This document shows positions 43,552 to 61,021 of a stretch of DNA of 64,000 nt, piece after piece. Origin of the DNA: Streptomyces sp. NBC_01497. Its GTDB lineage: Bacteria; Actinomycetota; Actinomycetes; Streptomycetales; Streptomycetaceae. The stretch is taken from positions 496,001 through 560,000 of the forward strand of contig NZ_CP109427.1 in the NCBI RefSeq assembly GCF_036250695.1, read 5' to 3'. The notes beneath the pieces were generated by a model. The model had not been told where the DNA came from and did not search any database. It saw only the letters and a list, made by a program, of their open reading frames with translations. The position numbers and the translations under genes are program-made. Each line of letters opens with the position of its first letter. Position 1 is the stretch's first letter.

Positions 43552-44496
43552 CTACGAGCGCGTGGACCGGGCCCGGCGCGCCGCCGCGAGCTGGGCCGCC
43601 ATCGCGCTTCGCACCGTGGCCAGACGCGCGCGATTCAGCTGTACCGCGTCCTGCTGGTAGCCGTAGTCGACCGCGAACCAGACGCCGACGACGTTGGTGT
43701 CGTGGCGGCACTCCTGGTCGGCCACGGCTACCCGCAGCTCCGCGCCGGTCGGGCCGGCCGCCGTCGACCAGCGGGGGTCGCCGAGCGCCGCGAGCGGGTC
43801 CGCGTAGGTCAGTCCCTTGCCCTTCATGCAGGTCGACCAGGCCGTGAACACAGCACGTGTCCGCGGGTCCCGCTGTCCCTTGGTCAGTGTGTCGAACTTG
43901 AGGGACACCACGAAGTCCGGGTTGCCGGCGGTGCCCGTGACGCTGCCGGTCAGAAGCCGGTTCGCCTCCCCGACACACCCGTGGTCGGGGACCGCGCGAC
44001 CGTTGATCTTCTGCCCGCCGGGGCCGTACTTGCTGTCCGGGTCCGACGTGCCGGTCAGGGCGGTGGTCTCACCGGCCGTCCGCGGGGCGGGCGATGATCC
44101 GCCCTCCGGGGCCGCGGTTTCCGGGTGATAGCCCCAGGTCTTGGCGTGCGCCATGGTCTGGAAGCCGAAGTAGCCGTCCATGCGCGTGGTGGGAGCGTCG
44201 GCGCCGATGCCGGTGGGATCGGCACCCTCGACAGGCGGAGCGTAGTCGTAGCGGAATCGTCGCATGCACCGGGAGACCAGGGTCGAGTAGCCCTCGCTGA
44301 TCGTCTTCGTCTGCTGCGGATCGAGGAGGTACGGATCCAGGGGCATGGGCCGGTGGTTGGCATCGGTCAGCACCGGGACCCCCCGTGAGGACGCCGTCGT
44401 GGGGGTGATGGGCGAGGGCGACGCGGAGGAGCAGGCCGACAGCAGGAGGACGGCGCACCCGAGGGCGGGCAGGGCGGCCGGGCGGCGCATGGTCAT
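43552..44496 (-). CDS. Putative lipoprotein of unknown function
   Basis: A 314-residue exported protein. The signal MTMRRPAALPALGCAVLLLSACSS carries a lipobox (LLSAC), so a lipid-anchored surface protein is expected. The mature part has spaced cysteines (SRCMRRF, DHGCVGEA, STCMKGKGL, DQECRHD) suggestive of two disulfides, and a C-terminal helix rich in Ala/Arg. I do not recognise the family, though similar Cys-patterned lipoproteins are common in streptomycetes. ATG 44496 has AGGAC upstream. It is followed on the same strand by nothing and preceded by the I36 gene 74 bp away, so a short operon is possible. Confidence 0.78.
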   Translation of the reverse strand: MTMRRPAALPALGCAVLLLSACSSASPSPITPTTASSRGVPVLTDANHRPMPLDPYLLDPQQTKTISEGYSTLVSRCMRRFRYDYAPPVEGADPTGIGADAPTTRMDGYFGFQTMAHAKTWGYHPETAAPEGGSSPAPRTAGETTALTGTSDPDSKYGPGGQKINGRAVPDHGCVGEANRLLTGSVTGTAGNPDFVVSLKFDTLTKGQRDPRTRAVFTAWSTCMKGKGLTYADPLAALGDPRWSTAAGPTGAELRVAVADQECRHDTNVVGVWFAVDYGYQQDAVQLNRARLATVRSAMAAQLAAARRARSTRS

Positions 44497-44570
44497 GTGT
44501 CCTGTCTCTCGGGGTGGCCGTGCGAGAACGAGCCGGGGGAAGGTGGAACGGACCCTCCCCCGGCCGCGCG

Positions 44571-44996
44571 TCACAGGAACTTGCCGGACGCGTTGTTGTT
44601 CTTCAGCGAGGCGTTCAGGTTCGCACCGCCCTCGGCGGGGATGTCCTGGCACGCCACCGCACAGCTGTAGCCGCTGTTGTAGTAGACGCGGTAGGTCTGG
44701 TCGCTCCGGTTGTCCACGTACGCCGCGTTGTTCTTCACGACGACGCCGGCGCCGCTGCTTCCGTTCTTGCCCGCGGAGAAGTACCAGATGTTGTAGTCGG
44801 AGATGTTCGCCGCGGTGGCGAAGACCGCCCCGTACCCGTTCGACGAGGAGTTGTAGTAGAGGCACGCGAAGCCGCTGCTGCAGTCCCTGGCGGGCGCGGC
44901 GGCCGGTGCGGCCGACGCGACCGGCGCGGCGGCCAGTCCCATTCCGACAAGTCCTGCGGCGGCGACGCCGACCGCGGCCGCTCTGGTGATGCGCAT
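44571..44996 (-). CDS. Secreted peptidase inhibitor I36-like protein
   Basis: A 141-residue secreted protein with a classical signal peptide (MRITRAAAVGVAAAGLVGMG through ASAAPA). The mature domain contains CSSGFACLYYNSSSNGYGAV, NISDYNIWYFSAGKNG and a C-terminal SGYSCAVACQDI, four cysteines in a small beta/gamma-crystallin-like fold as in inhibitor family I36 (SMI-type). Family members inhibit metalloproteases, but many have no tested activity. ATG 44996 is preferred to the in-frame upstream ATG. Divergent from the GNAT gene across a 435-bp gap. Confidence 0.85.
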   Translation of the reverse strand: MRITRAAAVGVAAAGLVGMGLAAAPVASAAPAAAPARDCSSGFACLYYNSSSNGYGAVFATAANISDYNIWYFSAGKNGSSGAGVVVKNNAAYVDNRSDQTYRVYYNSGYSCAVACQDIPAEGGANLNASLKNNNASGKFL

Positions 44997-45431
44997 GGTG
45001 TCAGGTCCGTCCTTCATGTGTGAGGTCGTGCGGATGGGCCGCGCGGGCCGGAGCCACGGGGGCGGACTCGCGCGGTACAGCAACTCCCCTGTGAAGTACG
45101 AGCAGTTGATGTCATCCCACCAGGCTCCGGTAACGAGCCGAGTGCGGAATGTTCAACGCCGGGCCAAGACGATGGCTGTCCGCGCACGACGCCTCACATA
45201 TGACGAGGCGTCATCTCACCTGTTGCGGCTGACGTGTTCGGTCAACTCCCTTGCGGCAGGACGCGTTCACTCATGGGGGCCGCCGGGCCGGCATGCCGTC
45301 GGCGCCGACGGCGTAGCGGGCCACGACGGCCTCGGCTCCCTTCTGCCCCCGGACCGGTACGCCGGCATCGGGGCGCACCCACGGCGGTTCGGCGCCCGGT
45401 GATCCCTGCCGAGAAGTGCGAGGATCACGCG
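44997..45431. other. Gap with an 8-bp inverted repeat
   Basis: A 435-bp region between the I36 gene and the GNAT gene. GACGCCTC (45188-45195) and GAGGCGTC (45205-45212) form a perfect inverted repeat around an AT-rich centre, overlapped by ATGACG-AGG-CGTCAT (45200-45214). It is a candidate operator. Nothing else is recognised. Confidence 0.5.
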
Positions 45432-45989
45432 GTGGATGATCTGTACCTCCGCCTCGCGGACGAATCCGACCTCACCGCACTCGTTCGTCTGCGCGACGAC
45501 GCGGCCCGATGGATGCTCGCCCGGGGCATCACCGGCCAGTGGCACCCCGGTGAGCTGGACGAGGACCACTTCCACGACGTCATGGCCAGGGGCGGCGAGG
45601 TCTGGCTCGGCGAGGCCGGCGGGCGCGTGGCCGGTGCCTGGGAGCTGTGGTGGGAGGACGGCGAGGCGTGGGGGCCGCAGCCACCGGTCGCGGGCTACGT
45701 GCACCGACTGATGGTGGACCGCCACAGCGCCCCGCCGGGGACCGGGCGCCTGCTGCTCCGCGCCGCGGAACGCCGTGTGGCGGCCTCGGGGCGGGTGTTC
45801 GTACGGCTGGACTGCCTCGCGGGCAACGCCCGCCTGAACGCGTACTACGCGGCGGACGGCTACCGCGTCGTCGGCCACAAGGCGAGCAAGCCGCAGCCGG
45901 GCGGCGCGCCCAAGTCGTTCACCCTGTTCGAGAAGCCTCTGCGCGCGGACCGGGCCGGACACGACACGGCGTCAGCGACACGTCCCTGA
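45432..45989 (+). CDS. GNAT family N-acetyltransferase
   Basis: A 185-residue acetyl-CoA-dependent acetyltransferase fold protein. Visible are the N-terminal strand-helix LRLADESDLTALVRLRDDAA, the core strand GYVHRLMVD, the CoA pyrophosphate loop APPGTGRLLLRAAERR (a Q/RxxGxG/A variant), and the C-terminal VRLDCLAGNARLNAYYAADG. The acceptor is unknown. GTG 45432 has AGGA upstream; GTG 45399 is an alternative. No partner gene. Confidence 0.88.
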   Translation: MDDLYLRLADESDLTALVRLRDDAARWMLARGITGQWHPGELDEDHFHDVMARGGEVWLGEAGGRVAGAWELWWEDGEAWGPQPPVAGYVHRLMVDRHSAPPGTGRLLLRAAERRVAASGRVFVRLDCLAGNARLNAYYAADGYRVVGHKASKPQPGGAPKSFTLFEKPLRADRAGHDTASATRP

Positions 45990-46174
45990 AGACCGGACGC
46001 CACCAGCACACGGACTCACGCCCCCGTCCACGCGAGAGGGCCCGGCTCGCCACCGCCCGTGACCGGTCCGGCGGCGGGCCGGAGACCCGGGCCCGGTGGG
46101 AGCCGCGGACAGGTGACGCGAGGGCGTGGGCCGGTGAGGGCGGGCGCGGAGACGGTGAGGGATACTGTCCGGCT

Positions 46175-47044
46175 GTGACGACCGCACACAACCGACCCGA
46201 CACCGATGCCCTGACCAGCACCGCCCAGCCCCGGCAGCTCATCGTGACCGTGTACGGCCTGTACGCGCGCATGGACGGCGGCTGGCTGTCGGTCGCCTCG
46301 ATCATCGATCTCCTCGGGGACCTGGGGGTCGACAGCGCGGCAGTCCGTTCCTCGATCTCGCGCCTGAAACGCCGCGGTGTCCTGCAGGCCGAACGCCGTG
46401 ACGCGGCAGGCTACGCGCTGTCGGCGGAAGGGCTCGCCATTCTGCGCGAGGGGGATCAGCGGATCTTCCGGCGCGAGCGGGCCTCGGTCGGCGACGGCTG
46501 GCTCCTCGCGGTGTTCTCCGTACCGGAGAACGAGCGCAGCAAGCGCCATCTCCTGCGCTCCCGGCTCGGCCGCCTCGGCTTCGGGACGGCCGCACCGGGC
46601 GTGTGGATCGCCCCCGCCCACCTCCGCGACACCACGATCGAGACCCTGCGGGGCCTGGGACTCGACGGCTACGCGGACCTGTTCCGCGCCGACCACCTGG
46701 CCTTCGGGAACGTACGGGAGAAGGTGCGGCAGTGGTGGGACCTGGACGAACTCGAAGCCCTTTACGCGACCTTCCTCACGGAGCACACACCGGCGCTGCG
46801 GCGCTGGAACGGGTACCGGGGTGTCCCTGACGGGCACACCGCCTTCGTCGACTACGTGCGCCTGCTGACGGACTGGCGCCATCTGCCCTACCTCGACCCC
46901 GGGCTGCCCGAGGAACTCCTGCCCGAGGGCTGGCACGGCATCCGCGCGGCCGACCTGTTCTTCACCCTCAGGGAACGCCTGGAGAAAGCCGCGCGGGAGT
47001 TCGTGGAACACACCGTCAGGGCCCAGCACGAGCGCAGCCGCTGA
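46175..47044 (+). CDS. PaaX family transcriptional regulator
   Basis: A 289-residue PaaX-type repressor. The N-terminal winged HTH (RQLIVTVYGLYARMDGGWLS, then DSAAVRSSISRLKRRGVLQA) is followed by the Cas2-like central domain (DGWLLAVFSVPENERSKRHL) and the C-terminal PaaX domain with LPYLDPGLPEELLPEGWHG. In phenylacetate degraders PaaX responds to phenylacetyl-CoA, but no paa genes are nearby, so the target is probably elsewhere. GTG 46175 lacks a good ribosome site and sits just after a GATACT element, so it may be leaderless. Confidence 0.92.
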   Translation: MTTAHNRPDTDALTSTAQPRQLIVTVYGLYARMDGGWLSVASIIDLLGDLGVDSAAVRSSISRLKRRGVLQAERRDAAGYALSAEGLAILREGDQRIFRRERASVGDGWLLAVFSVPENERSKRHLLRSRLGRLGFGTAAPGVWIAPAHLRDTTIETLRGLGLDGYADLFRADHLAFGNVREKVRQWWDLDELEALYATFLTEHTPALRRWNGYRGVPDGHTAFVDYVRLLTDWRHLPYLDPGLPEELLPEGWHGIRAADLFFTLRERLEKAAREFVEHTVRAQHERSR

Positions 47045-47177
47045 CCGTCCTGCCCTTGCTTCGGGCAGGCCGCACCGGCCGATCGTGCGGGCCGACCCTG
47101 GTCACGGAGTCACCGGCGTGTTCGGGCCGGCCCTCGGGCGCTTCTTCCTGCCGACGTCCCCTGCCGCGGGCACCGGC

Positions 47178-47354
47178 TCAGGTGTTGATGGCACTCGTGA
47201 TGGCGGCATTGGTGTTGCCGCGCGCCGCGCGGTCGCCGGCGCGCTTAGCCTGCTCCGGTGTGGCGCCCGCGGCGGCCGCGTTCAGCGTGGCCTCCGTACG
47301 GCGCTGCTCGACCTGCTCCGCCCGCTTGCGCTTGAGTTTTCCGATGAACGACAT
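47178..47354 (-). CDS. Small basic hypothetical protein
   Basis: A 58-residue Lys/Arg/Ala-rich protein of unknown function: a basic N-terminus MSFIGKLKRKRAEQVEQRRT, then an Ala-rich helix ending AAITSAINT. It has no signal or domain. ATG 47354 follows GAGG. The ordered composition and compact start make it a plausible real gene, but this is less certain than its neighbours. Confidence 0.55.
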   Translation of the reverse strand: MSFIGKLKRKRAEQVEQRRTEATLNAAAAGATPEQAKRAGDRAARGNTNAAITSAINT

Positions 47355-47562
47355 GGTCCTCACGTTTCCGCGATGACGGCAGGCAAACGGTCCGCGGAGC
47401 ACGGAGAGGGAGAGACCAGGACTGCGGGAGTCCTCCCAGGAAGGCGACCGGGAGCCCCCGGCGAAGGCGACCGTCGACTCCCGGCTGATCGGCGCTCGCG
47501 GGCGTCGGGACTACTTCCGGGCGGGACGTTCCCTTCGCTGCCCGGTGGACCCACGGGCGGAG

Positions 47563-48396
47563 TCACAGGACGTCGAGGGGCTGCTTGCGGGTCGGAGGCG
47601 GGAACGCGCGGTCCAGCGCGTCGAAGTCCTCCGCCGTCAGGCGCAGGTCGAGCGCGGCGCGGTTCTCCTCGACGTGCGCGACGGTGGACGCCTTGGGGAT
47701 GGCGATGACGTCGTCGTGCCGCAGCACCCAGGCGAGCGCCACCTGGGCGGTGCTCTTCCCGTGCGCGGTCGCGACGGCGGCGAGCGCCCGGTGCCCCAGC
47801 AACCGGCCCTGCTCCACGGGCGAGTAGGCCATGACCGGGACGGCCAGTTCCCGGCACCGAGGGATCAGGTCGTATTCCGGGCCGCGCCGCGTGAGGTTGT
47901 AGAGCACCTGGTCGGTCGCGGGGAGAGCCCCGTCCGGCAGCTCGGCGAGGTCGTCGGTGTCCAGGTTGCTCACACCCCACGACCCGATGCTGCCTTCCGA
48001 CACGAGGCGTTCGAAGGCCTCGACCGTCTCGCGGAGCGGTACGCTTCCCCGCCAGTGCAGCAGGTAGAGATCGATCCGGTCGGTGCCCAGCCGGCGCAGG
48101 CTGGCGTGGCAGGCGTCGACGGTGCCCCTCGTGTCCGCGTGGGACGGCAGCACCTTGCTCACGAGGAACACGTCGTCCCGGCGGCCCCGGACCGCTTCGC
48201 CGACCAGTTCCTCCGCGGCACCGCTTCCGTACATCTCCGCCGTGTCGATCAGCGTCATCCCGAGGTCGAGGCCCCGCCGCAGGGCCCGGACCTCCTCCGC
48301 GCGCCGCGCCGGATCGTCCCCCATGTGCCAGGTGCCCTGCCCCAGGGCGGGCACCCGCGCTCCGGAGGGCAACGTCACGGTCCGGACCTCTGCCAT
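47563..48396 (-). CDS. Aldo/keto reductase
   Basis: A 277-residue NADPH-dependent aldo/keto reductase barrel protein. The catalytic tetrad is visible: Asp in LIDTAEMYG, Tyr of the same motif, Lys in FLVSKVLPSHA and His in YLLHWRGS. The cofactor-binding C-terminal IPKAS is also present. Substrate unknown. The start at 48396 has GAGGAAGAG upstream. A decayed MarR gene lies divergently upstream and may once have controlled it. Confidence 0.93.
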   Translation of the reverse strand: MAEVRTVTLPSGARVPALGQGTWHMGDDPARRAEEVRALRRGLDLGMTLIDTAEMYGSGAAEELVGEAVRGRRDDVFLVSKVLPSHADTRGTVDACHASLRRLGTDRIDLYLLHWRGSVPLRETVEAFERLVSEGSIGSWGVSNLDTDDLAELPDGALPATDQVLYNLTRRGPEYDLIPRCRELAVPVMAYSPVEQGRLLGHRALAAVATAHGKSTAQVALAWVLRHDDVIAIPKASTVAHVEENRAALDLRLTAEDFDALDRAFPPPTRKQPLDVL

Positions 48397-48621
48397 GGTC
48401 TCTTCCTCTGCTTCGACTCCGACGGCCACCGCCCTCCCCGACGCGGGCCACGGCCGAGGCGCCATCATGATCGCAGGACACCGCGCCGGCCGCCGGCTCG
48501 ACGCGGCCCGAACCGCTGCACTCATCGAAGGTCACGGTGGGTCGCGCACCACGAGGCGGGCCACGGGCCACCCGACCACCTCCGTCGACGACCTGGGCGG
48601 AGGGCGCCGTGGCGCGGCCCT

Positions 48622-48810
48622 TTTCCGCGCCGCCGCAGTGCCCAGGACCGGCGCAAGAGCACCGTGCGGTTGACGGCGAAGGGCCGGGACTGCCTGCGCC
48701 GCGCGGAGCACACCCGTCAGGAGACGAGCGCCGGTTCCTCGCACCCCTTTCCGACTCGGACGTGGAGTGCCTGGCCCCTACACTGCGGACGCTTGCCGTC
48801 ACACCGAACA
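48622..48810 (+). pseudogene. Frameshifted MarR family remnant
   Basis: From 48622 one frame reads RRRSAQDRRKSTVRLTAKG followed by RDCLRRAEHTRQET, a textbook MarR wing and following helix. At about 48720-48726 the homology jumps to another frame, giving ERRFLAPLSDSDVECLAP and TLRTLAV, the C-terminal dimerisation helix. The N-terminal half and start are missing. So this is a 3' fragment with one frameshift, next to and divergent from the aldo/keto reductase. The rest of the 48397-49051 gap is unrecognised. Confidence 0.65.
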
Positions 48811-49051
48811 CCGACGGCTGGCCTCAGGACACACGCGGGCCGCCGCAGCCCTGCGCTCACCCCCGCCGGCCTCGCCGGCCGACGTCCGGGCACGTACGGC
48901 CGCCCGGAAGCGGCCGGCTCCGAAGGGCCCTACGGCACGTCAGCCGACGCACGGCCAACGGGCTCGGGACGGTCGATGCGACCCGCGTCCATGAGGTCCA
49001 GCCGCCCGGCAACGTCCCCCGGCGCCCGGTGATGTCTCCGCCTCGGGCGCG

Positions 49052-49273
49052 TCACCCCTCCGCTTCGTCCTCGGGCTCCCAGCGCAGCAGATCGCCCGGC
49101 TGGCACCTGAGCACCTCGCAGAGCGCGGCGAGCGTCGCGAAACGCACCGCCTTGGCGCGGCCGTTCTTGAGTACCGCCAGGTTGGCGGGCGTGATCCCCA
49201 CGCGGTCCGCGAGCTCGCCCACGGACATCTTCCGCCTGGCCAGCATCACGTCGATGTCGACGGCGATCGGCAT
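49052..49273 (-). CDS. XRE family HTH regulator (YozG-like)
   Basis: A 73-residue Cro/C1-type DNA-binding protein that is almost only the helix-turn-helix: VMLARRKMSVGELADRVGIT and PANLAVLKNGRAKAVRF. Its start overlaps the DUF2975 stop as TGATG, so the two are coupled. In many bacteria this pair (DUF2975 membrane protein plus YozG-like XRE) forms a small conserved operon of unknown role. A perfect palindrome upstream of the operon may be its binding site. Confidence 0.9.
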   Translation of the reverse strand: MPIAVDIDVMLARRKMSVGELADRVGITPANLAVLKNGRAKAVRFATLAALCEVLRCQPGDLLRWEPEDEAEG

Positions 49274-49758
49274 CAGATCACCCCGTCCAACTCGGCCTGC
49301 ATCTGCGCTGCTTCGACATCGCGCAGGACGGCCTGGGCGAGCAGCATCCGCAGCACGAGCACGATGAGCGCGACCCCCAGGATGGCCAGGCCGATCCCGC
49401 CCATGATGACGGTGACGCCCGGGTCGGCCCGCTGGCCCGGCGCATTGATGGCCGTGACCGCGAACCACAGGAGGGCAGCGCCCACGATCGCGCCGATCAC
49501 GGCGTCCACGTACCGGAAGGCGGCGTGGGAGAACACGGTTCCGCGTCGCACCATCGTGACCAGCCGCCACACGCTGACCACGGCGACCTGGACGGCCACC
49601 ATGCCCAGGATCGCGATCACGCGCATCGGCGTCAGCGGGAGCGTCCCGCCCTGCGGGCCGGTGGCCAGCACCCAGACCATCAACACCTGTACGAGCACGG
49701 TGCCGGTGAACACCACAACGATCACGGCGCGCAGCGCACCCACTGTCAGCTTTCCCAC
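49273..49758 (-). CDS. DUF2975 membrane protein
   Basis: A 161-residue protein with four hydrophobic membrane segments, starting GKLTVGALRAVIVVVFTGTV and with the RRGTVFSHAAFRYVDAV segment typical of DUF2975. GTG 49758, with AAGGA upstream, is preferred; ATG 49773 is an alternative. It is the first gene of a two-gene operon with the XRE regulator. The function is unknown. Confidence 0.9.
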   Translation of the reverse strand: MGKLTVGALRAVIVVVFTGTVLVQVLMVWVLATGPQGGTLPLTPMRVIAILGMVAVQVAVVSVWRLVTMVRRGTVFSHAAFRYVDAVIGAIVGAALLWFAVTAINAPGQRADPGVTVIMGGIGLAILGVALIVLVLRMLLAQAVLRDVEAAQMQAELDGVI

Positions 49759-49788
49759 GATTCGTCCTTCCATCGACTTGCGATGGGA

Positions 49789-49809
49789 ATCTATCGAATA
49801 TCGATAGAT
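49789..49809 (-). promoter_or_regulatory. Perfect palindrome of DUF2975 operon
   Basis: ATCTATCGA-ATA-TCGATAGAT is a perfect 9-bp inverted repeat starting 31 bp upstream of the DUF2975 GTG, in locally AT-rich DNA. It is very likely the operator-promoter of the pair, bound by the small XRE protein. Confidence 0.7.
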
Positions 49810-50210
49810 CAAGCAAAGGCTGGAGGGCGGAGCGTGGAGGGCGGCTCCGCACTGTGGCGGGACACCGCCGCCCCTTCACGGGACGCGACGTTCACGCGAA
49901 CCCCCCGGTCCCATCGAGGCCGTCCCCGCCCGATCGCCGAACGGACGGCACCCGACAACGCCGAAGCACGGGAGGGTCCTTCGGGCCACGCGACAACAAG
50001 CCGCCGCCCGGTCGCCACCGCACCCGTCCAGGGCCCCGGCACCCGAGCCCGTCGCGGCCCACGAGGCGCCTCGTAGCCGGGCGCGACCCACCGGAGCCTC
50101 GGCGAACACACCGTCACACACCGGGGCGTACGCGCTGGGCGCAGGAAACGGGCGCGCACGGGTCCGGAGCGGAGAAAAGCAAGTGCGAAAAGAATACTAA
50201 GTAACTCACA

Positions 50211-50233
50211 CCGGCGACAGCCGGCTCCTTTTT
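50211..50233 (+). terminator. Hairpin plus T-tract upstream of PTM cluster
   Basis: CCGGC-GACA-GCCGG is followed by CTCCTTTTT, resembling an intrinsic terminator, which is rare in this GC-rich window. It lies 318 bp before the first PTM gene, with no gene upstream on this strand. It could insulate the cluster or act as a leader attenuator. The 792-bp gap 49759-50550 holds no recognised gene. Confidence 0.5.
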
Positions 50234-50550
50234 CATTCCGCCCCGGGCGGATTTCCTGTTCAATGAAGGAGACATTCGGTACGGCGCTCCGGGGGAATGC
50301 TCATCCAGTGGTCGGGCGAGGGTTGAAGCCGCCGAAAGAGGAAAAGTATCAGTCAAGCCGGCGCAGGTGCTCGGGGGAAATTGCGGTTCGCCCCGTCAGG
50401 CCTGTGCGTTGCACCCGGCATCCTCATTATCACGGCGCATGTCGCCCATCCCGTACGCCTCTTGTGGCTTCCGTGCCCGAATCCACGGACCTGCCACGGC
50501 CGATGCCGAAGGCGGCGGGACCGATATCACTTCTTACGGAGGTGTTGCGG

Positions 50551-51489
50551 GTGCACAAAGACGAACGGCACATCGAATGCGTCAATCATCCGGCGCACCT
50601 TCGCGCGGGGAAGACATTCCCTGAAAGGTGCCGGGCGGTCCTTCGCACTGTCTCCTATCCGCTGCTCCTCGCGGCCACCGTACTGACGGCCGCAGGTTCG
50701 CTGACGGGCCACTGGGACCCCGGCCGGGTCAGCCCGCTCTTCCTGCTGGGCACCGTGCTCTACCTGTCCGCCCTCGAACGGCTCATCCCCCATCAGCGGG
50801 AGTGGCATCCCGACGGCGCGGAATGGCGGTGGTACGGCGTCTACTTCCTGCTCACCATGGCAGGCGGCGCGCTGGCCCAGTTCCTGGTGACCCGGTCGGT
50901 CAGGACGCTGTCGCCCGCCCACCCCGCTCTACCGCTCTGGGCCGAGATCCCGCTCGCCCTGCTGGGGGGTTCGCTGGCGAGCTACCTGGTGCACCGGCTG
51001 GAGCACGCCAGCCCGTTGTTGTGGCGGCTGCACGGTGTGCACCACGTGCCGCGGAAGGTCAACGTCGCCAACAACGGCGTCAACCACGTCCTCGACATCG
51101 TCCTCGCTCAGGGGGCCGTCCAACTCACCCTGGCACTGGCGGGGTTCTCCAGCAGATCCGTACTCGCCACCGGACTCTTCGTCGTGGCGCAGGGGTACTT
51201 CGTCCACGCCAACATCGACGTGCGGATCGGCCCTCTCAACCACGTCCTGGCCAGCCCCGAACAGCACCGGATGCACCACAGCACGGAGTTGTCCGAGGCG
51301 GGCCACTACGGATCCGATCTCTCCTGCTGGGACCACCTCTTCGGAAGCTTCACCTGGCGGCCCGGCCGTCAACCGGCCGGAATCGGGCTCGGCGACACCT
51401 CGTCGTTCCCCGGGACCGGCGAGATCCTCGCGAGTCTCCTGCATCCGCTGCGCCGCCGCATGCGAAGGCCCGGCGGCGAGACCGCCTGA
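50551..51489 (+). CDS. ftdA: Sterol desaturase-type hydroxylase of PTM cluster (FtdA-like)
   Basis: A 312-residue integral-membrane fatty acid hydroxylase/sterol desaturase superfamily protein. Several membrane helices surround the di-iron histidine boxes: HRLEH, HGVHH and HRMHH. In PTM clusters (frontalamide FtdA, HSAF SD) this enzyme hydroxylates the ornithine-derived part of the scaffold. GTG 50551 with GGAGG 8 nt upstream is preferred; the open frame back to 50263 adds 96 low-complexity residues. It is the first gene, 76 bp before the PKS-NRPS, in the conserved PTM order. The symbol is used by analogy with the frontalamide cluster. Confidence 0.92.
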   Translation: MHKDERHIECVNHPAHLRAGKTFPERCRAVLRTVSYPLLLAATVLTAAGSLTGHWDPGRVSPLFLLGTVLYLSALERLIPHQREWHPDGAEWRWYGVYFLLTMAGGALAQFLVTRSVRTLSPAHPALPLWAEIPLALLGGSLASYLVHRLEHASPLLWRLHGVHHVPRKVNVANNGVNHVLDIVLAQGAVQLTLALAGFSSRSVLATGLFVVAQGYFVHANIDVRIGPLNHVLASPEQHRMHHSTELSEAGHYGSDLSCWDHLFGSFTWRPGRQPAGIGLGDTSSFPGTGEILASLLHPLRRRMRRPGGETA

Positions 51490-51565
51490 ACCGGGCCCAC
51501 GGGGCTCCGCACCGCTGACTGCGCGCTGCCTTCGAGCGGCGCTTCCACTGGAGGAGTGTGCGAAC

Positions 51566-61010
<9,445 letters not shown>

Positions 61011-61021
<11 letters not shown>

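Noticed and set aside
43552..44865. 437-residue version of the lipoprotein
   Set aside because: The extra N-terminus is antisense to the I36 gene and would hide the lipobox signal.
50263..50550. 96-residue N-terminal extension of the FtdA-like hydroxylase
   Set aside because: Low-complexity Arg/Pro-rich sequence; GTG 50551 has an ideal ribosome site.
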